64,000 nucleotides of DNA from Gardnerella vaginalis 1500E (GTDB lineage: Bacteria > Actinomycetota > Actinomycetes > Actinomycetales > Bifidobacteriaceae). Where the stretch lies: positions 30,420 to 94,419 of the forward strand of contig NZ_ADES01000020.1 of assembly GCF_000263595.1 (NCBI RefSeq). The letters are read 5' to 3'. The position numbers were made by a program, and so were the translations under genes. This document shows positions 1 through 8,350 of this stretch, piece by piece. Numbering within the stretch: the first letter of the stretch is position 1; the number at the start of each line of letters is the position of its first letter. The notes under the pieces were generated by a model. It had not been told where the DNA came from and did no database searches. It saw only the letters and a program-made list of their open reading frames with translations.

Positions 1-633
1 ATTGTTCAAATTGGCGGCACTGCAACTTCGTTCCACATTAACTGGGTTGGCATGGATCAAGAATCCATGATGGAAGCTGCTTTAATACATCTTTCACACC
101 ACGACGCGCACAATATTGCTTATTTAAGCGGAAATGTTGACTCCACACAAAGCGCAAACTTATTCGCTAATTTCCAGACTGCCGCAAGCCGATTAAGCCT
201 ACTTTCTGAGCCGGATTGGACGACTTTTGGCGAGCTTACTTATCAGCGTGGATTTAAGGATACTATGAGACTCTTTTCCACTTCTGCAGCTAAGCAAGCG
301 CGCAAACCAGACGCTATTATTTGCGCAAACGACGCCGTGGCAATGGGAGCTCTTTTGGCTTTAGATGAACTTTCTTTAAAAGTTCCGCAAGATGTTCGCG
401 TAATAGGTTACGGAGATAGCAGGCAGGCAAAAATATCTGAGCCTACGCTTTCTTCAATCAGGCCTCCATACCAGCAGATTGCTCGCGAAGCTATTCGCTT
501 AACCGCTGTAGATAAATCTGAGCAGCATTGGCTTCCAGCACACATGGAATTTAGGCCAGAAATTATGCGCCGTGAATCAACTAACGCACCGAGAATAGGC
601 ACAAGCGATATGTCACTTCCGTGGCGAATATAG
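1..633 (+). CDS. LacI-family transcriptional regulator, 3' part
   Basis: The reading frame is open from the first base, so the gene starts outside the window and only the effector-binding domain is seen. The stretch around ICANDAVAMGALLALDEL followed by VIGYGDS and a late SSIRPPYQQIAREA segment is the typical C-terminal core of LacI/GalR periplasmic-binding-like domains. The helix-turn-helix is not visible. Members of this family repress sugar-use genes and release DNA on binding a sugar or sugar phosphate; the effector cannot be told from this fragment. It converges with holB, 17 bases away. Confidence 0.85.
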   Translation: MVQIGGTATSFHINWVGMDQESMMEAALIHLSHHDAHNIAYLSGNVDSTQSANLFANFQTAASRLSLLSEPDWTTFGELTYQRGFKDTMRLFSTSAAKQARKPDAIICANDAVAMGALLALDELSLKVPQDVRVIGYGDSRQAKISEPTLSSIRPPYQQIAREAIRLTAVDKSEQHWLPAHMEFRPEIMRRESTNAPRIGTSDMSLPWRI

Positions 634-650
634 CAAACTCTACGTTACTT

Positions 651-1820
651 TTACAAAATAGAGCAGAATAACGCTTCAAAAACAAGAGTCGCGTTACCGT
701 TCCTAGCCAAGCGTTTACGAGCTGTAGCAATGTTGTCAACAAAATCAAGAGCCTGCTTTACCGTTAGCCTTTTAGCAAGTTCCACAATTGCAGACTTGTA
801 TTCTTGATTTATTATTGGCGAAGAACCCTGCGCATTGTTAAGTATGACTAGAACGTCTCGATACACGCTGTTGACTGCGTCTAAAGAACGACCCAATACG
901 TCGCGACTTACGCGAGTAACTTTGCGCTTTACCTCATCTTTTTTACCAATTGCGTTATAAGCTGTGCGCAATTTTGGCGCAATACGATCGCCCTCTTTTA
1001 AGCCGTTAATTCTTAAAAATTCTTTCTGCTGAGCTTCAACATTTCGCTGAACTTCATCTTCTGCTTGAGCTTTTGCGTCTGCAATAAGCATTGCAGCAAG
1101 CATAATTGCGTCAGCAGCATCATGCATACGAAGCAATCCCGCAACTAACTCATCTCGCCTACTTAAAGCACGCTCGTCGCTTGCGTAAATCAACGCGGTT
1201 TCTATATTTCCCTGAGAAAGTCTAGCTGCGCGACTTGCTAGCTTATTATCCGCATCCGTTTTTTTAATAAGATATTCTGCTACAGACTGCTCATCAGGCA
1301 TGGCTAACTGCACAAGTTGCGTGCGCGAACGAATTGTTGGAAGCACATCTTTAGCGCTTGAAGCACAAAGAATCCAAATAGTGTGATTGCTAGGCTCCTC
1401 AATCTCTTTAAGAAGAACGTTTGTGCTGCGTTCCAACATTCTGTCAACGTCTTCAACAATTATTATTCGCCACGGAGCAGTACTAGGCATTTGCTCTGAA
1501 ATTCCAATAACTTCACGAACATCGTCAATACTGAGAGTAATACCTTCGGTTGCAAGCGTATGAACATCCGGATGCGATCCCGCTAAAACTTCTCTAGCGG
1601 TTTTACTAAGCTCTTCTTCCCCATTAATATTTCGATTTGCGTCTAAACAATCCGGACTTTCGAGAGCAGCAGCAAAAGCGCGCGCAACTTGTACACTACC
1701 GAAGCCGGCAGCTCCACAAATTAGCCAAGATTGGGCTATTTTACTAGCGTCAGCGCAAGCAACTTTTTGCAAACGCTTAATCACCTGCTCTTGACCAACT
1801 ACATTATCCCAAACGCTCAC
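651..1820 (-). CDS. holB: DNA polymerase III subunit delta'
   Basis: A 389-residue clamp-loader subunit of the replicative polymerase. The start is VWDNVVGQEQVIKRLQK, followed by a degenerate P-loop region (CGAAGFGSVQVARAFA), a DVREV segment, then EDVDRMLERSTNVLLKEIEEP and the SRTQL arginine-finger region around residues 135-170, as in DnaX/HolB proteins. The P-loop lacks the GKT lysine, as expected for delta', which does not hydrolyse ATP. The start is GTG with an AGGGGGTG ribosome-binding site. It follows tmk by 33 bases, the usual actinobacterial tmk-holB pairing, so the two are probably co-transcribed. Confidence 0.93.
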   Translation of the reverse strand: MSVWDNVVGQEQVIKRLQKVACADASKIAQSWLICGAAGFGSVQVARAFAAALESPDCLDANRNINGEEELSKTAREVLAGSHPDVHTLATEGITLSIDDVREVIGISEQMPSTAPWRIIIVEDVDRMLERSTNVLLKEIEEPSNHTIWILCASSAKDVLPTIRSRTQLVQLAMPDEQSVAEYLIKKTDADNKLASRAARLSQGNIETALIYASDERALSRRDELVAGLLRMHDAADAIMLAAMLIADAKAQAEDEVQRNVEAQQKEFLRINGLKEGDRIAPKLRTAYNAIGKKDEVKRKVTRVSRDVLGRSLDAVNSVYRDVLVILNNAQGSSPIINQEYKSAIVELAKRLTVKQALDFVDNIATARKRLARNGNATLVFEALFCSIL

Positions 1821-1853
1821 TGCTTCACCCCCTAAATTTCGATTTGCCGCATT

Positions 1854-2588
1854 TTATTTAGATTCAATTTGCGCAATTAAATTATTCACATCGCTAGAAA
1901 TTAGTTCCGCTAAGGATTGTGCAGAACATGTTGCGTCTAATACACGATACCTATCTGCAGATTCCTGTGCTAAATCCAAAAAAGCTTCTCGAGTGCGACG
2001 TGCGAAATCTATTCCAGCTGACTCCATTCGATCTTGCTCACGATGCAAGCGCTCAAAAGCTGCTTCTGGCTGCATGTCTAACAAATAAGTGCGATTAGGC
2101 CACAGAGAGTCAGTTGCCCACTCGCTTAAAGTTCGCACATCATCCATAGTCAGCTCGCGGCCGCCTGCCTGGTAAGCAAGAGAAGAATCAATGTAACGAT
2201 CTGTAATTACTACTGCTCCACGGCTAAGCGCTGGACGAATCACTTGAGCAACATGCTGAGCGCGATCTGCTGCGAACAATAAAGCTTCAGTCCTAGAGGA
2301 CACATAAGATCCGTGCAACAATATTTCGCGCAGAGACTTTCCAAGATCAGTTCCACCCGGCTCGCGAGTAACTACAACTTCTCGACCCAAAGATTGCAAA
2401 TGCTTTTTCAGTGCCTCAACTTGCGTCGTTTTACCAACGCCGTCAATTCCTTCAAAAGAAATAAATAATCCTTTATTTTCAGCATATTCTTCGCTGTTGC
2501 AACCACAGTTTCCTCCGCAAGCGCAACCGCCTGAAAAATCACCATTCTTAGATGCCATATTTTGTGACTCCATATTTTGTGACTCCAT
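1854..2588 (-). CDS. tmk: Thymidylate kinase with Cys-rich N-terminal extension
   Basis: Phosphorylates dTMP to dTDP. The kinase begins with [15 protein letters not shown] (P-loop), has the TREPGGT motif and [11 protein letters not shown], and ends normally. It is preceded by about 40 extra residues containing a cysteine/glycine cluster (GGCACGGNCGCN) that the family does not need. The first codons carry a tandem 15-bp duplication encoding MESQN twice, so three closely spaced ATGs could each start translation; a TTG at 2594 is also possible. No strong ribosome-binding site singles one out, so the start is uncertain. It lies 33 bases upstream of topA's 3' end in the topA-tmk-holB run. Confidence 0.9.
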   Translation of the reverse strand: MESQNMESQNMASKNGDFSGGCACGGNCGCNSEEYAENKGLFISFEGIDGVGKTTQVEALKKHLQSLGREVVVTREPGGTDLGKSLREILLHGSYVSSRTEALLFAADRAQHVAQVIRPALSRGAVVITDRYIDSSLAYQAGGRELTMDDVRTLSEWATDSLWPNRTYLLDMQPEAAFERLHREQDRMESAGIDFARRTREAFLDLAQESADRYRVLDATCSAQSLAELISSDVNNLIAQIESK

Positions 2589-2621
2589 ACGCAAGGTTTA
2601 TTTAATCTTTAGATTTCATTC

Positions 2622-5477
2622 CTATGCTTTTTTAGCGGTAGATTTCTTTGAAGCGGTCTTCTTTGCAGAAGTTTTCTTTGCTGTAGATTTTTTCGCAGTA
2701 GACTTCTTTGCAGAAGATTTTGCAGTGCTTTTAGCAGCGCTCTTCTTGCGCTTTACAGGTCCAGCTGCGCGCTTTTGAGCCAATAGTGCAAATGCATCCT
2801 GCGGATCAATTGATTCAGGCGTATACTGCTTTGGCAAAGTGCGATTCGTTTCGCCATCAGTAATATAAGCCCCGTAGAAACCATCTTTAATTACAACAGG
2901 CTTTCCAGTTTCAGGATCCGCACCAAGCTCACGAAGAGGAGGCTTAGCAGCACCACGAGTACGCTTACCATACTTTGGTTGTGCAAATAAATCTTTTGCT
3001 TCTTGCAAAGTAACAGTAAAAATAGCGTCTTCACTAGCTAAAGAGCGCGTTTCTGGCTTAGATTCCACAGTTTCGCCAGCAGAAATATCTATAGCAGAAT
3101 ATGTTTTAGTTAAGTATGGACCGTAACGACCATTATTTGCTTCGATACAAGCTAGTTTCACCACACCTTCAGCATCAACTTCTTCATACTCGCCAACCAA
3201 ACGCGGCAAGTGCAAAAGCTGCAAAGCATCTTGCAAAGTTAAGGTTGAAGGATCCATAGTCTTAAACAAAGACGCCATTTTTGGACGCGACTTAGAAGAC
3301 TTTGCACCAGAATTAGAAGACCTAGTATCTTCATTATCCTGAGAGTCAACTAAAGCAACGTACGGTCCAAAACGACCATTGCGCACCTCAACAGTGCCAC
3401 CAGTTTCAGGATCTTTGCCCAACACGCGCGGACCTTCAGCATTGTTATCCAACAATTCTCGCGCAACATCCACGCTAAGCTCATCCGGAGCTAAAGTTTC
3501 CGGAAGAGAGGCGTGTCGAGGATTACCCTCAGTGTCCAAATGCGTAGTATCTTCCAAATAAGGTCCGTAACGGCCAACGCGAACGTGCAATCCGTCACCA
3601 ATATTTATAGTGTTGATTTCACGCGCGTCAATTTCACCAAGTTCCGCAACCTGCTGCTGCAAACCAATATGAGCTTCTTCAGCAGACTTCGCAGATACAT
3701 CTCCAGAACCAAAATAGAATCTAGTTAGCCAGTCACGACCGGTTTCTTCACCGTGTGCAATCCTGTCCAAACCATTTTCCATATCCGCGGTAAACGCGTA
3801 ATCAACATACTTTGGGAAGTTAGCTTCCAAAAGCTTGATTACAGCAAACGCAAGCCACGAAGGAATTAAAGCACGTCCACGCTCATACACGTATCCGCGA
3901 TCAATGATCGTGGAAATAATAGTTGCATAAGTAGAAGGGCGGCCGATTTCCTTAGCTTCCAACGTTTTTACTAATGACGCTTCCGTGTAGCGTGCAGGCG
4001 GCTGAGTTTCGTGACCGTCTGCAGTAACGTTTTGAGCTGCAAGAACGTCACCTGCTTGCATTGGCGGCAAAGCTTTATCATTATCTGAATCGGATGCAGA
4101 AGACGCACCAAAAACCTTCATAAAACCAGCAAAAGTAATTACGGTTCCAGAAGCTTGGAACAAAGCCTCACCATATTCTCCAGCAGAAGCATTTAACTTA
4201 ACTGTTGCTGTAAAACCAGTAGCGTCTTCCATCTGAGACGCAAGAGTTCGCTGCCAAATAAGCGTATACAATTTAAGCTGATCTGCAGGCAATTTATCCG
4301 CAAGCTCATCTGGGCTTAAGAAACGTGCTCCAGCAGGGCGAATACATTCGTGAGCTTCCTGCGCTCCCGCAGACGTAGTTGCGTACTGCTTAGGAGATTT
4401 AGAAACATATTCATCACCAAACGCTGCACGAGCGGCATTTCGCGCGGCCTCAATAGCCTCTTTAGAAAGCGTTACGGAATCCGTACGCATGTAAGTAATA
4501 TAGCCGTTTTCGTATAAGGATTGCGCCGCTCGCATAGTTTGACGAGAGCTCATCGACAGGCGGTTTCCAGCAGTTTGTTGCAAAGTTGACGTAGTAAAAG
4601 GCGGCAAAGGACGACGATGATACGGCTTCGTTTCCATAGCGTTGACTATGAAATCTGCTTTTTGCAAAGATTGCGCAAGTTTGTTTGCAAATTCTGAATC
4701 TACATGCAAAGCAAGCTGTGACTCGCCTTTTGCAGCAATAAGCTCACCTTTTGAATTAAAATCTTTAGAACTAGCCAAACGACGACCAGAAAGCTCGCTC
4801 ATTCGCGCTTCAAAATCAACGATTTTACCGTCAGAACCTTTAGAGCCCAAAACAGCACTAATATCCCAGTATGAAGCCTTCCTAAAAGCCATACGCTCGC
4901 GCTCGCGCTCAACAATAAGTCTTGTTGCAACAGACTGAACACGACCAGCAGAAAGACCTGGGCCAACTTTTCTCCACAAAACAGGAGAAAGCTCGTAACC
5001 ATACAAACGATCTAGCACGCGACGCGTTTCTTGCGCATCAACCATATTGTCGTCAACATTTCGAGTATTACTAAGCGAGGCTTGAATAGCATCCTTAGTA
5101 ATCTCGTGAAAAACCATACGCTTTACTGGCACTTTTGGTTTCAAAGCTTCAACCAAATGCCAGGCAATAGCCTCACCTTCGCGATCCTCATCAGTTGCCA
5201 AATACAGCTCGTCAGCTTTGGCGAGCGCAGACTTTAAATCGGCAACTGTTTTCTTTTTATCTGCTCCAACAACATAGTATGGAGCAAAACCATGATCAAC
5301 ATCAACGCCAAACTTGCCAAACGCAGCTTTGCGTGAGGCTGGAACTTGGCTTGGTTGAGCGAGGTCGCGAATATGCCCCACCGACGCCATAACCGTGTAT
5401 CCGTTACCCAAATACCCGCCAATTTTGCGCGCTTTCGTGGGAGACTCCACAATGACTAGCTTATGTTCTGCTGTCAT
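2622..5477 (-). CDS. topA: DNA topoisomerase I
   Basis: Type IA topoisomerase that relaxes negative supercoils. The TOPRIM domain opens with KLVIVESPTKARKIGGYL and has the DEDREGEAIAWH acidic motif; the catalytic tyrosine lies in ENGYITYMRTDSVTLS near residue 330. Several topoisomerase C-terminal repeats with a GRYGPYL/GRFGPYV signature follow, and there is no cysteine zinc finger. The last ~45 residues are lysine/alanine repeats, the basic tail characteristic of actinobacterial TopA. The start is set at MTAEHKL, preceded by GGAAAGGAGCG, rather than the upstream in-frame codon. The product is 951 residues. Confidence 0.95.
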   Translation of the reverse strand: MTAEHKLVIVESPTKARKIGGYLGNGYTVMASVGHIRDLAQPSQVPASRKAAFGKFGVDVDHGFAPYYVVGADKKKTVADLKSALAKADELYLATDEDREGEAIAWHLVEALKPKVPVKRMVFHEITKDAIQASLSNTRNVDDNMVDAQETRRVLDRLYGYELSPVLWRKVGPGLSAGRVQSVATRLIVERERERMAFRKASYWDISAVLGSKGSDGKIVDFEARMSELSGRRLASSKDFNSKGELIAAKGESQLALHVDSEFANKLAQSLQKADFIVNAMETKPYHRRPLPPFTTSTLQQTAGNRLSMSSRQTMRAAQSLYENGYITYMRTDSVTLSKEAIEAARNAARAAFGDEYVSKSPKQYATTSAGAQEAHECIRPAGARFLSPDELADKLPADQLKLYTLIWQRTLASQMEDATGFTATVKLNASAGEYGEALFQASGTVITFAGFMKVFGASSASDSDNDKALPPMQAGDVLAAQNVTADGHETQPPARYTEASLVKTLEAKEIGRPSTYATIISTIIDRGYVYERGRALIPSWLAFAVIKLLEANFPKYVDYAFTADMENGLDRIAHGEETGRDWLTRFYFGSGDVSAKSAEEAHIGLQQQVAELGEIDAREINTINIGDGLHVRVGRYGPYLEDTTHLDTEGNPRHASLPETLAPDELSVDVARELLDNNAEGPRVLGKDPETGGTVEVRNGRFGPYVALVDSQDNEDTRSSNSGAKSSKSRPKMASLFKTMDPSTLTLQDALQLLHLPRLVGEYEEVDAEGVVKLACIEANNGRYGPYLTKTYSAIDISAGETVESKPETRSLASEDAIFTVTLQEAKDLFAQPKYGKRTRGAAKPPLRELGADPETGKPVVIKDGFYGAYITDGETNRTLPKQYTPESIDPQDAFALLAQKRAAGPVKRKKSAAKSTAKSSAKKSTAKKSTAKKTSAKKTASKKSTAKKA

Positions 5478-5609
5478 ATTCGCTCCTTTCCTAACACAAT
5501 CAAACATACACGCATTAACTGTATGCTTCGCACTAACTGTATCGCAAGTTACGCTGTACGTCTATTAAATTCCACCTCGGTGGATAAAAGCAGATAGAGT
5601 AGACATTTT

Positions 5610-6788
5610 TCATGCAGCAGACGGTGGCGTTGGAGGCGCACCAACTAATCCAAGCCTTCCAAGCGGAGAAGCTGTAGAATGACGCATTACCATAATCACG
5701 CCATAAACAAGCAAAGATACACCAATAGTCAGCCAATATGTTGCAGTATAAGACACATTAGCCGCCCACTGTGCAAAAATATCTACGCCTGGCAAAATTT
5801 GCCATATTAAATATAGTGCGTAAAGGCAAGCAAGAACACCCAAAGTAATCATAGAACTTCCTACAATTTGCACGCTAATTGAGGATCTTCTATACGCAGG
5901 CATGTCCATTCCGCTGCAACGCGTTAAAGCAAGCACAATAAGAGTTACTGCAGCAACTATTAGCAATGAAATAAGCACGTCGGAAGACCTATGCCAGTGA
6001 CCAGCAACAAGTGAAAGTTGCACCAAAGTAGTTATTGCAGCGCTTGCAACAGCAACCCATGCGCGCCAAACTCTAGAAACAGTACAAATAAGCAAAGCAC
6101 AAGACGCACAAATAAGTAGAGTATGACCAGAAGGTGCTGAATTTGCCGACAAATACTCAATATTAATAAGCATTGGTCGAGGAAGAATCTTTTTTAAAGG
6201 TTCAGCAGCTGCGGCCAAAATAATGATTCCTGCGCACTGACCAAGCAGCCACCAGCGTTTTCGAACACAAGCTAAAACTAAAGCAATTGCTGCAATAACA
6301 ACACCAAGAATAATAACAACAAGTGAATTGCAAAGCGGTTTTAAGCAAGTAGATAACCATGCCGGCATTCCTCTAGAACCAAAACCATCAATTACCATTT
6401 CCTCATAGCTTTGGCCGAGTATTGTTTGCACGCTCACAAACCAAACACCAACTGCAGAAGCTAAAAATATGACTGCAAGCGCAACACACCATAATATTGT
6501 TGAAACACGCGGGCGCTTAAGAAGCGGATCAAACTCGTCAACATTGTCTTCTTGTAAGGAAGAATCTTTACTTGATTTTGATTTTGCGTCAGTTTCTACG
6601 CCAGCTTTTGCGTCAGTTTCTACCCCAGCTTCCGCAATCTTCTTTGAATCTAATAGCTCTACTTCAGATTCATCGCTACTAGGCACTGCAGAAAAAGCCT
6701 TAACTTCTGGCAAGTCTGGAAGCTCTTCAATATCTTTCAAACTATTGGCATTTAAGCCGTCATTTGTTCCTGTAAATTCTTCGCTCAT
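5610..6788 (-). CDS. PAP2-superfamily phosphatase, membrane protein
   Basis: A 392-residue protein with an acidic cytoplasmic N-terminus of about 90 residues, then seven to nine hydrophobic segments. It has the three phosphatase motifs of the PAP2 family in order: KKILPRP, SAPSGHT and SLVAGHWHRSSD, so it should be active on lipid-linked or other phosphate esters such as undecaprenyl pyrophosphate or phosphatidic-acid-type lipids. The exact substrate is not known. The N-terminal region contains a tandem duplication of AGVETDAK. It stands alone between topA and the SRP RNA, transcribed toward topA. Confidence 0.85.
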   Translation of the reverse strand: MSEEFTGTNDGLNANSLKDIEELPDLPEVKAFSAVPSSDESEVELLDSKKIAEAGVETDAKAGVETDAKSKSSKDSSLQEDNVDEFDPLLKRPRVSTILWCVALAVIFLASAVGVWFVSVQTILGQSYEEMVIDGFGSRGMPAWLSTCLKPLCNSLVVIILGVVIAAIALVLACVRKRWWLLGQCAGIIILAAAAEPLKKILPRPMLINIEYLSANSAPSGHTLLICASCALLICTVSRVWRAWVAVASAAITTLVQLSLVAGHWHRSSDVLISLLIVAAVTLIVLALTRCSGMDMPAYRRSSISVQIVGSSMITLGVLACLYALYLIWQILPGVDIFAQWAANVSYTATYWLTIGVSLLVYGVIMVMRHSTASPLGRLGLVGAPPTPPSAA

Positions 6789-6858
6789 ACTTTAGACTTT
6801 ACGACAGTCTCTATGACAGCGCTAGTTTTGCGCATAATAAAATTTTGGCAAAATAAAA

Positions 6859-6940
6859 CCTCCACGCACCCACCAGAGGCCACTTACCCTTGCTGCATTT
6901 CTGCCCTGGGGGGATTGGGTGACATAGTGCCACGCGGAGG
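6859..6940 (-). ncRNA. ffs: Signal recognition particle RNA, small bacterial type
   Basis: On the minus strand the ends pair (CCTCCGCGT with the 3' GCGTGGAGG region) and the apical part reads CCAGGGCAGAAATGCAGCAAGG. This matches the conserved helix-8 domain that binds Ffh, including the asymmetric AGCA side. The tetraloop is GAAA closed by A-U, in place of the common GGAA closed by C-G. About 82 nt, a 4.5S-like RNA without an Alu domain. The ends are estimated from the pairing. Confidence 0.88.
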
Positions 6941-7001
6941 CTCTAACTATATTACACGATTTTCGCTACATGTCGAGTGGCAATAATGAGTAATAGAAAC
7001 T

Positions 7002-7027
7002 AAAAGTAAACTAATAGCTACTATTAG
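7002..7027 (-). terminator. Probable rho-independent terminator of ino1
   Basis: On the minus strand, just after the ino1 stop codon, CTAATAG and CTATTAG form a 7-bp stem with a 3-base loop, followed by TTTACTTTT. The stem is AU-rich, so termination may be weak. Confidence 0.5.
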
Positions 7028-7034
7028 CAATAAA

Positions 7035-8177
7035 TTAGGCTCTCCAAACGCTTTTACCGCGCTCTTTCGCTTCTTCAACATCCGCATTAAGCTGCAGCTC
7101 ATCCGCTTCAACTTCGCCAGCAATATAGCGCTCAACTAATTGGCGAGCTTCGTTATCTTCATGCTGAACTGCAGGAGACTTCATAAAGTAGGAGCTTGGA
7201 GCCAAAATCGGGCCAGAAAGTTTACGGTCCAAAGCGATTTTTGCAGCTCGAACAGCATCAATAACAATACCGGCAGAATTTGGAGAATCCCAAACCTCAA
7301 GCTTGTACTCCAAATTAAGCGGAACATCACCAAAAGTCGTACCTTCCAAACGCACAAAAGCAAACTTGCGATCATCCAGCCAAGCAACGTAGTCGGATGG
7401 ACCAATATGAACATTGTGCTCATCCATTTCGTGAGGAACGATTGAAGTTACTGCGCGTGTCTTAGAAATCTTTTTAGACTCCAGCCTTGAACGCTGAAGC
7501 ATGTTCATAAAGTCCATGTTTCCACCAACATTCAGCTGATAGGTGCGGTCTAAACGAACACCACGATCTTCAAAAAGTCTAGCCATAACACGGTGAGTAA
7601 TAGTTGCACCCACCTGGCTTTTAATATCGTCACCAATAATAGGAACTCCGGCATCGCGGAACTTCTGCGCCCATTCAGGATCAGAGGCAATAAATACCGG
7701 TAAACAATTTACAAAAGCGCAACCAGCTTCCATTGCAAATGTTGCATAAGCTTTATCCGCCTCTTCAGAGCCGACTGGCAAATAAGAAACAAGCACATCA
7801 ACATGCTTATCTCGCAAAACTTGAGCTACGTCAACAGGCTCAGCCTCGGACTCATCAATCATCTCACGATAATAATCACCTAAACCGTCATAAGTAGGGC
7901 CGCGCATAACTTCCACACCCAAATTTGGCACGTCAGCAAAGCGAATAGTATTGTTCTGCGAAGCTCCAATTGCTTCGCTTAAATCATGCCCAACTTTTAA
8001 AGAATCAACATCGAATGCTGCAACAAACTCAATATCGCGCACACGATACTGTCCAAAAACAGCGTGCATCAACCCTGGAATTTTCTCACCGTCATCAGCG
8101 TTTTTGTAATATTCAACGCCCTGAACCAGCGACGAAGCGCAATTACCTACTCCGGCAATGGCAACGCGGATGCTCAT
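7035..8177 (-). CDS. ino1: Inositol-3-phosphate synthase
   Basis: Converts glucose 6-phosphate to myo-inositol 3-phosphate with NAD, feeding phosphatidylinositol or mycothiol-type chemistry in actinobacteria. The N-terminus [18 protein letters not shown] is the Rossmann NAD-binding motif of the short archaeal/actinobacterial type; later [38 protein letters not shown] and [12 protein letters not shown] are family signatures. At 380 residues it has the usual length of this type. The start at MSIRVAIAG is supported by a GCAAGGAGTC ribosome-binding site; an upstream in-frame codon lacks one. It is divergent from the penicillin-binding protein gene. Confidence 0.95.
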   Translation of the reverse strand: MSIRVAIAGVGNCASSLVQGVEYYKNADDGEKIPGLMHAVFGQYRVRDIEFVAAFDVDSLKVGHDLSEAIGASQNNTIRFADVPNLGVEVMRGPTYDGLGDYYREMIDESEAEPVDVAQVLRDKHVDVLVSYLPVGSEEADKAYATFAMEAGCAFVNCLPVFIASDPEWAQKFRDAGVPIIGDDIKSQVGATITHRVMARLFEDRGVRLDRTYQLNVGGNMDFMNMLQRSRLESKKISKTRAVTSIVPHEMDEHNVHIGPSDYVAWLDDRKFAFVRLEGTTFGDVPLNLEYKLEVWDSPNSAGIVIDAVRAAKIALDRKLSGPILAPSSYFMKSPAVQHEDNEARQLVERYIAGEVEADELQLNADVEEAKERGKSVWRA

Positions 8178-8203
8178 ATAGACTCCTTGCCTGCAAAAAA
8201 TCA

Positions 8204-8223
8204 GCGGCATTACGTTATGCCGC
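8204..8223. promoter_or_regulatory. Palindrome in the ino1 / PBP divergent region
   Basis: GCGGCAT, six bases, ATGCCGC: a perfect 7-bp inverted repeat 27 bases upstream of the ino1 start codon and between two divergent genes. It could be a repressor operator or a 5'-UTR hairpin; nothing in the sequence decides which. Confidence 0.4.
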
Positions 8224-8350
8224 ACTCATACACATTTCATAATACTATTTCCATAAGCATTATGTGCAATATGGGAGATTTTCAGTCGTTTCTACGCCGA
8301 AACATGTAATTTCTGTGAAAAATTCAATACCGAGCGCTACGGTGGAATGT

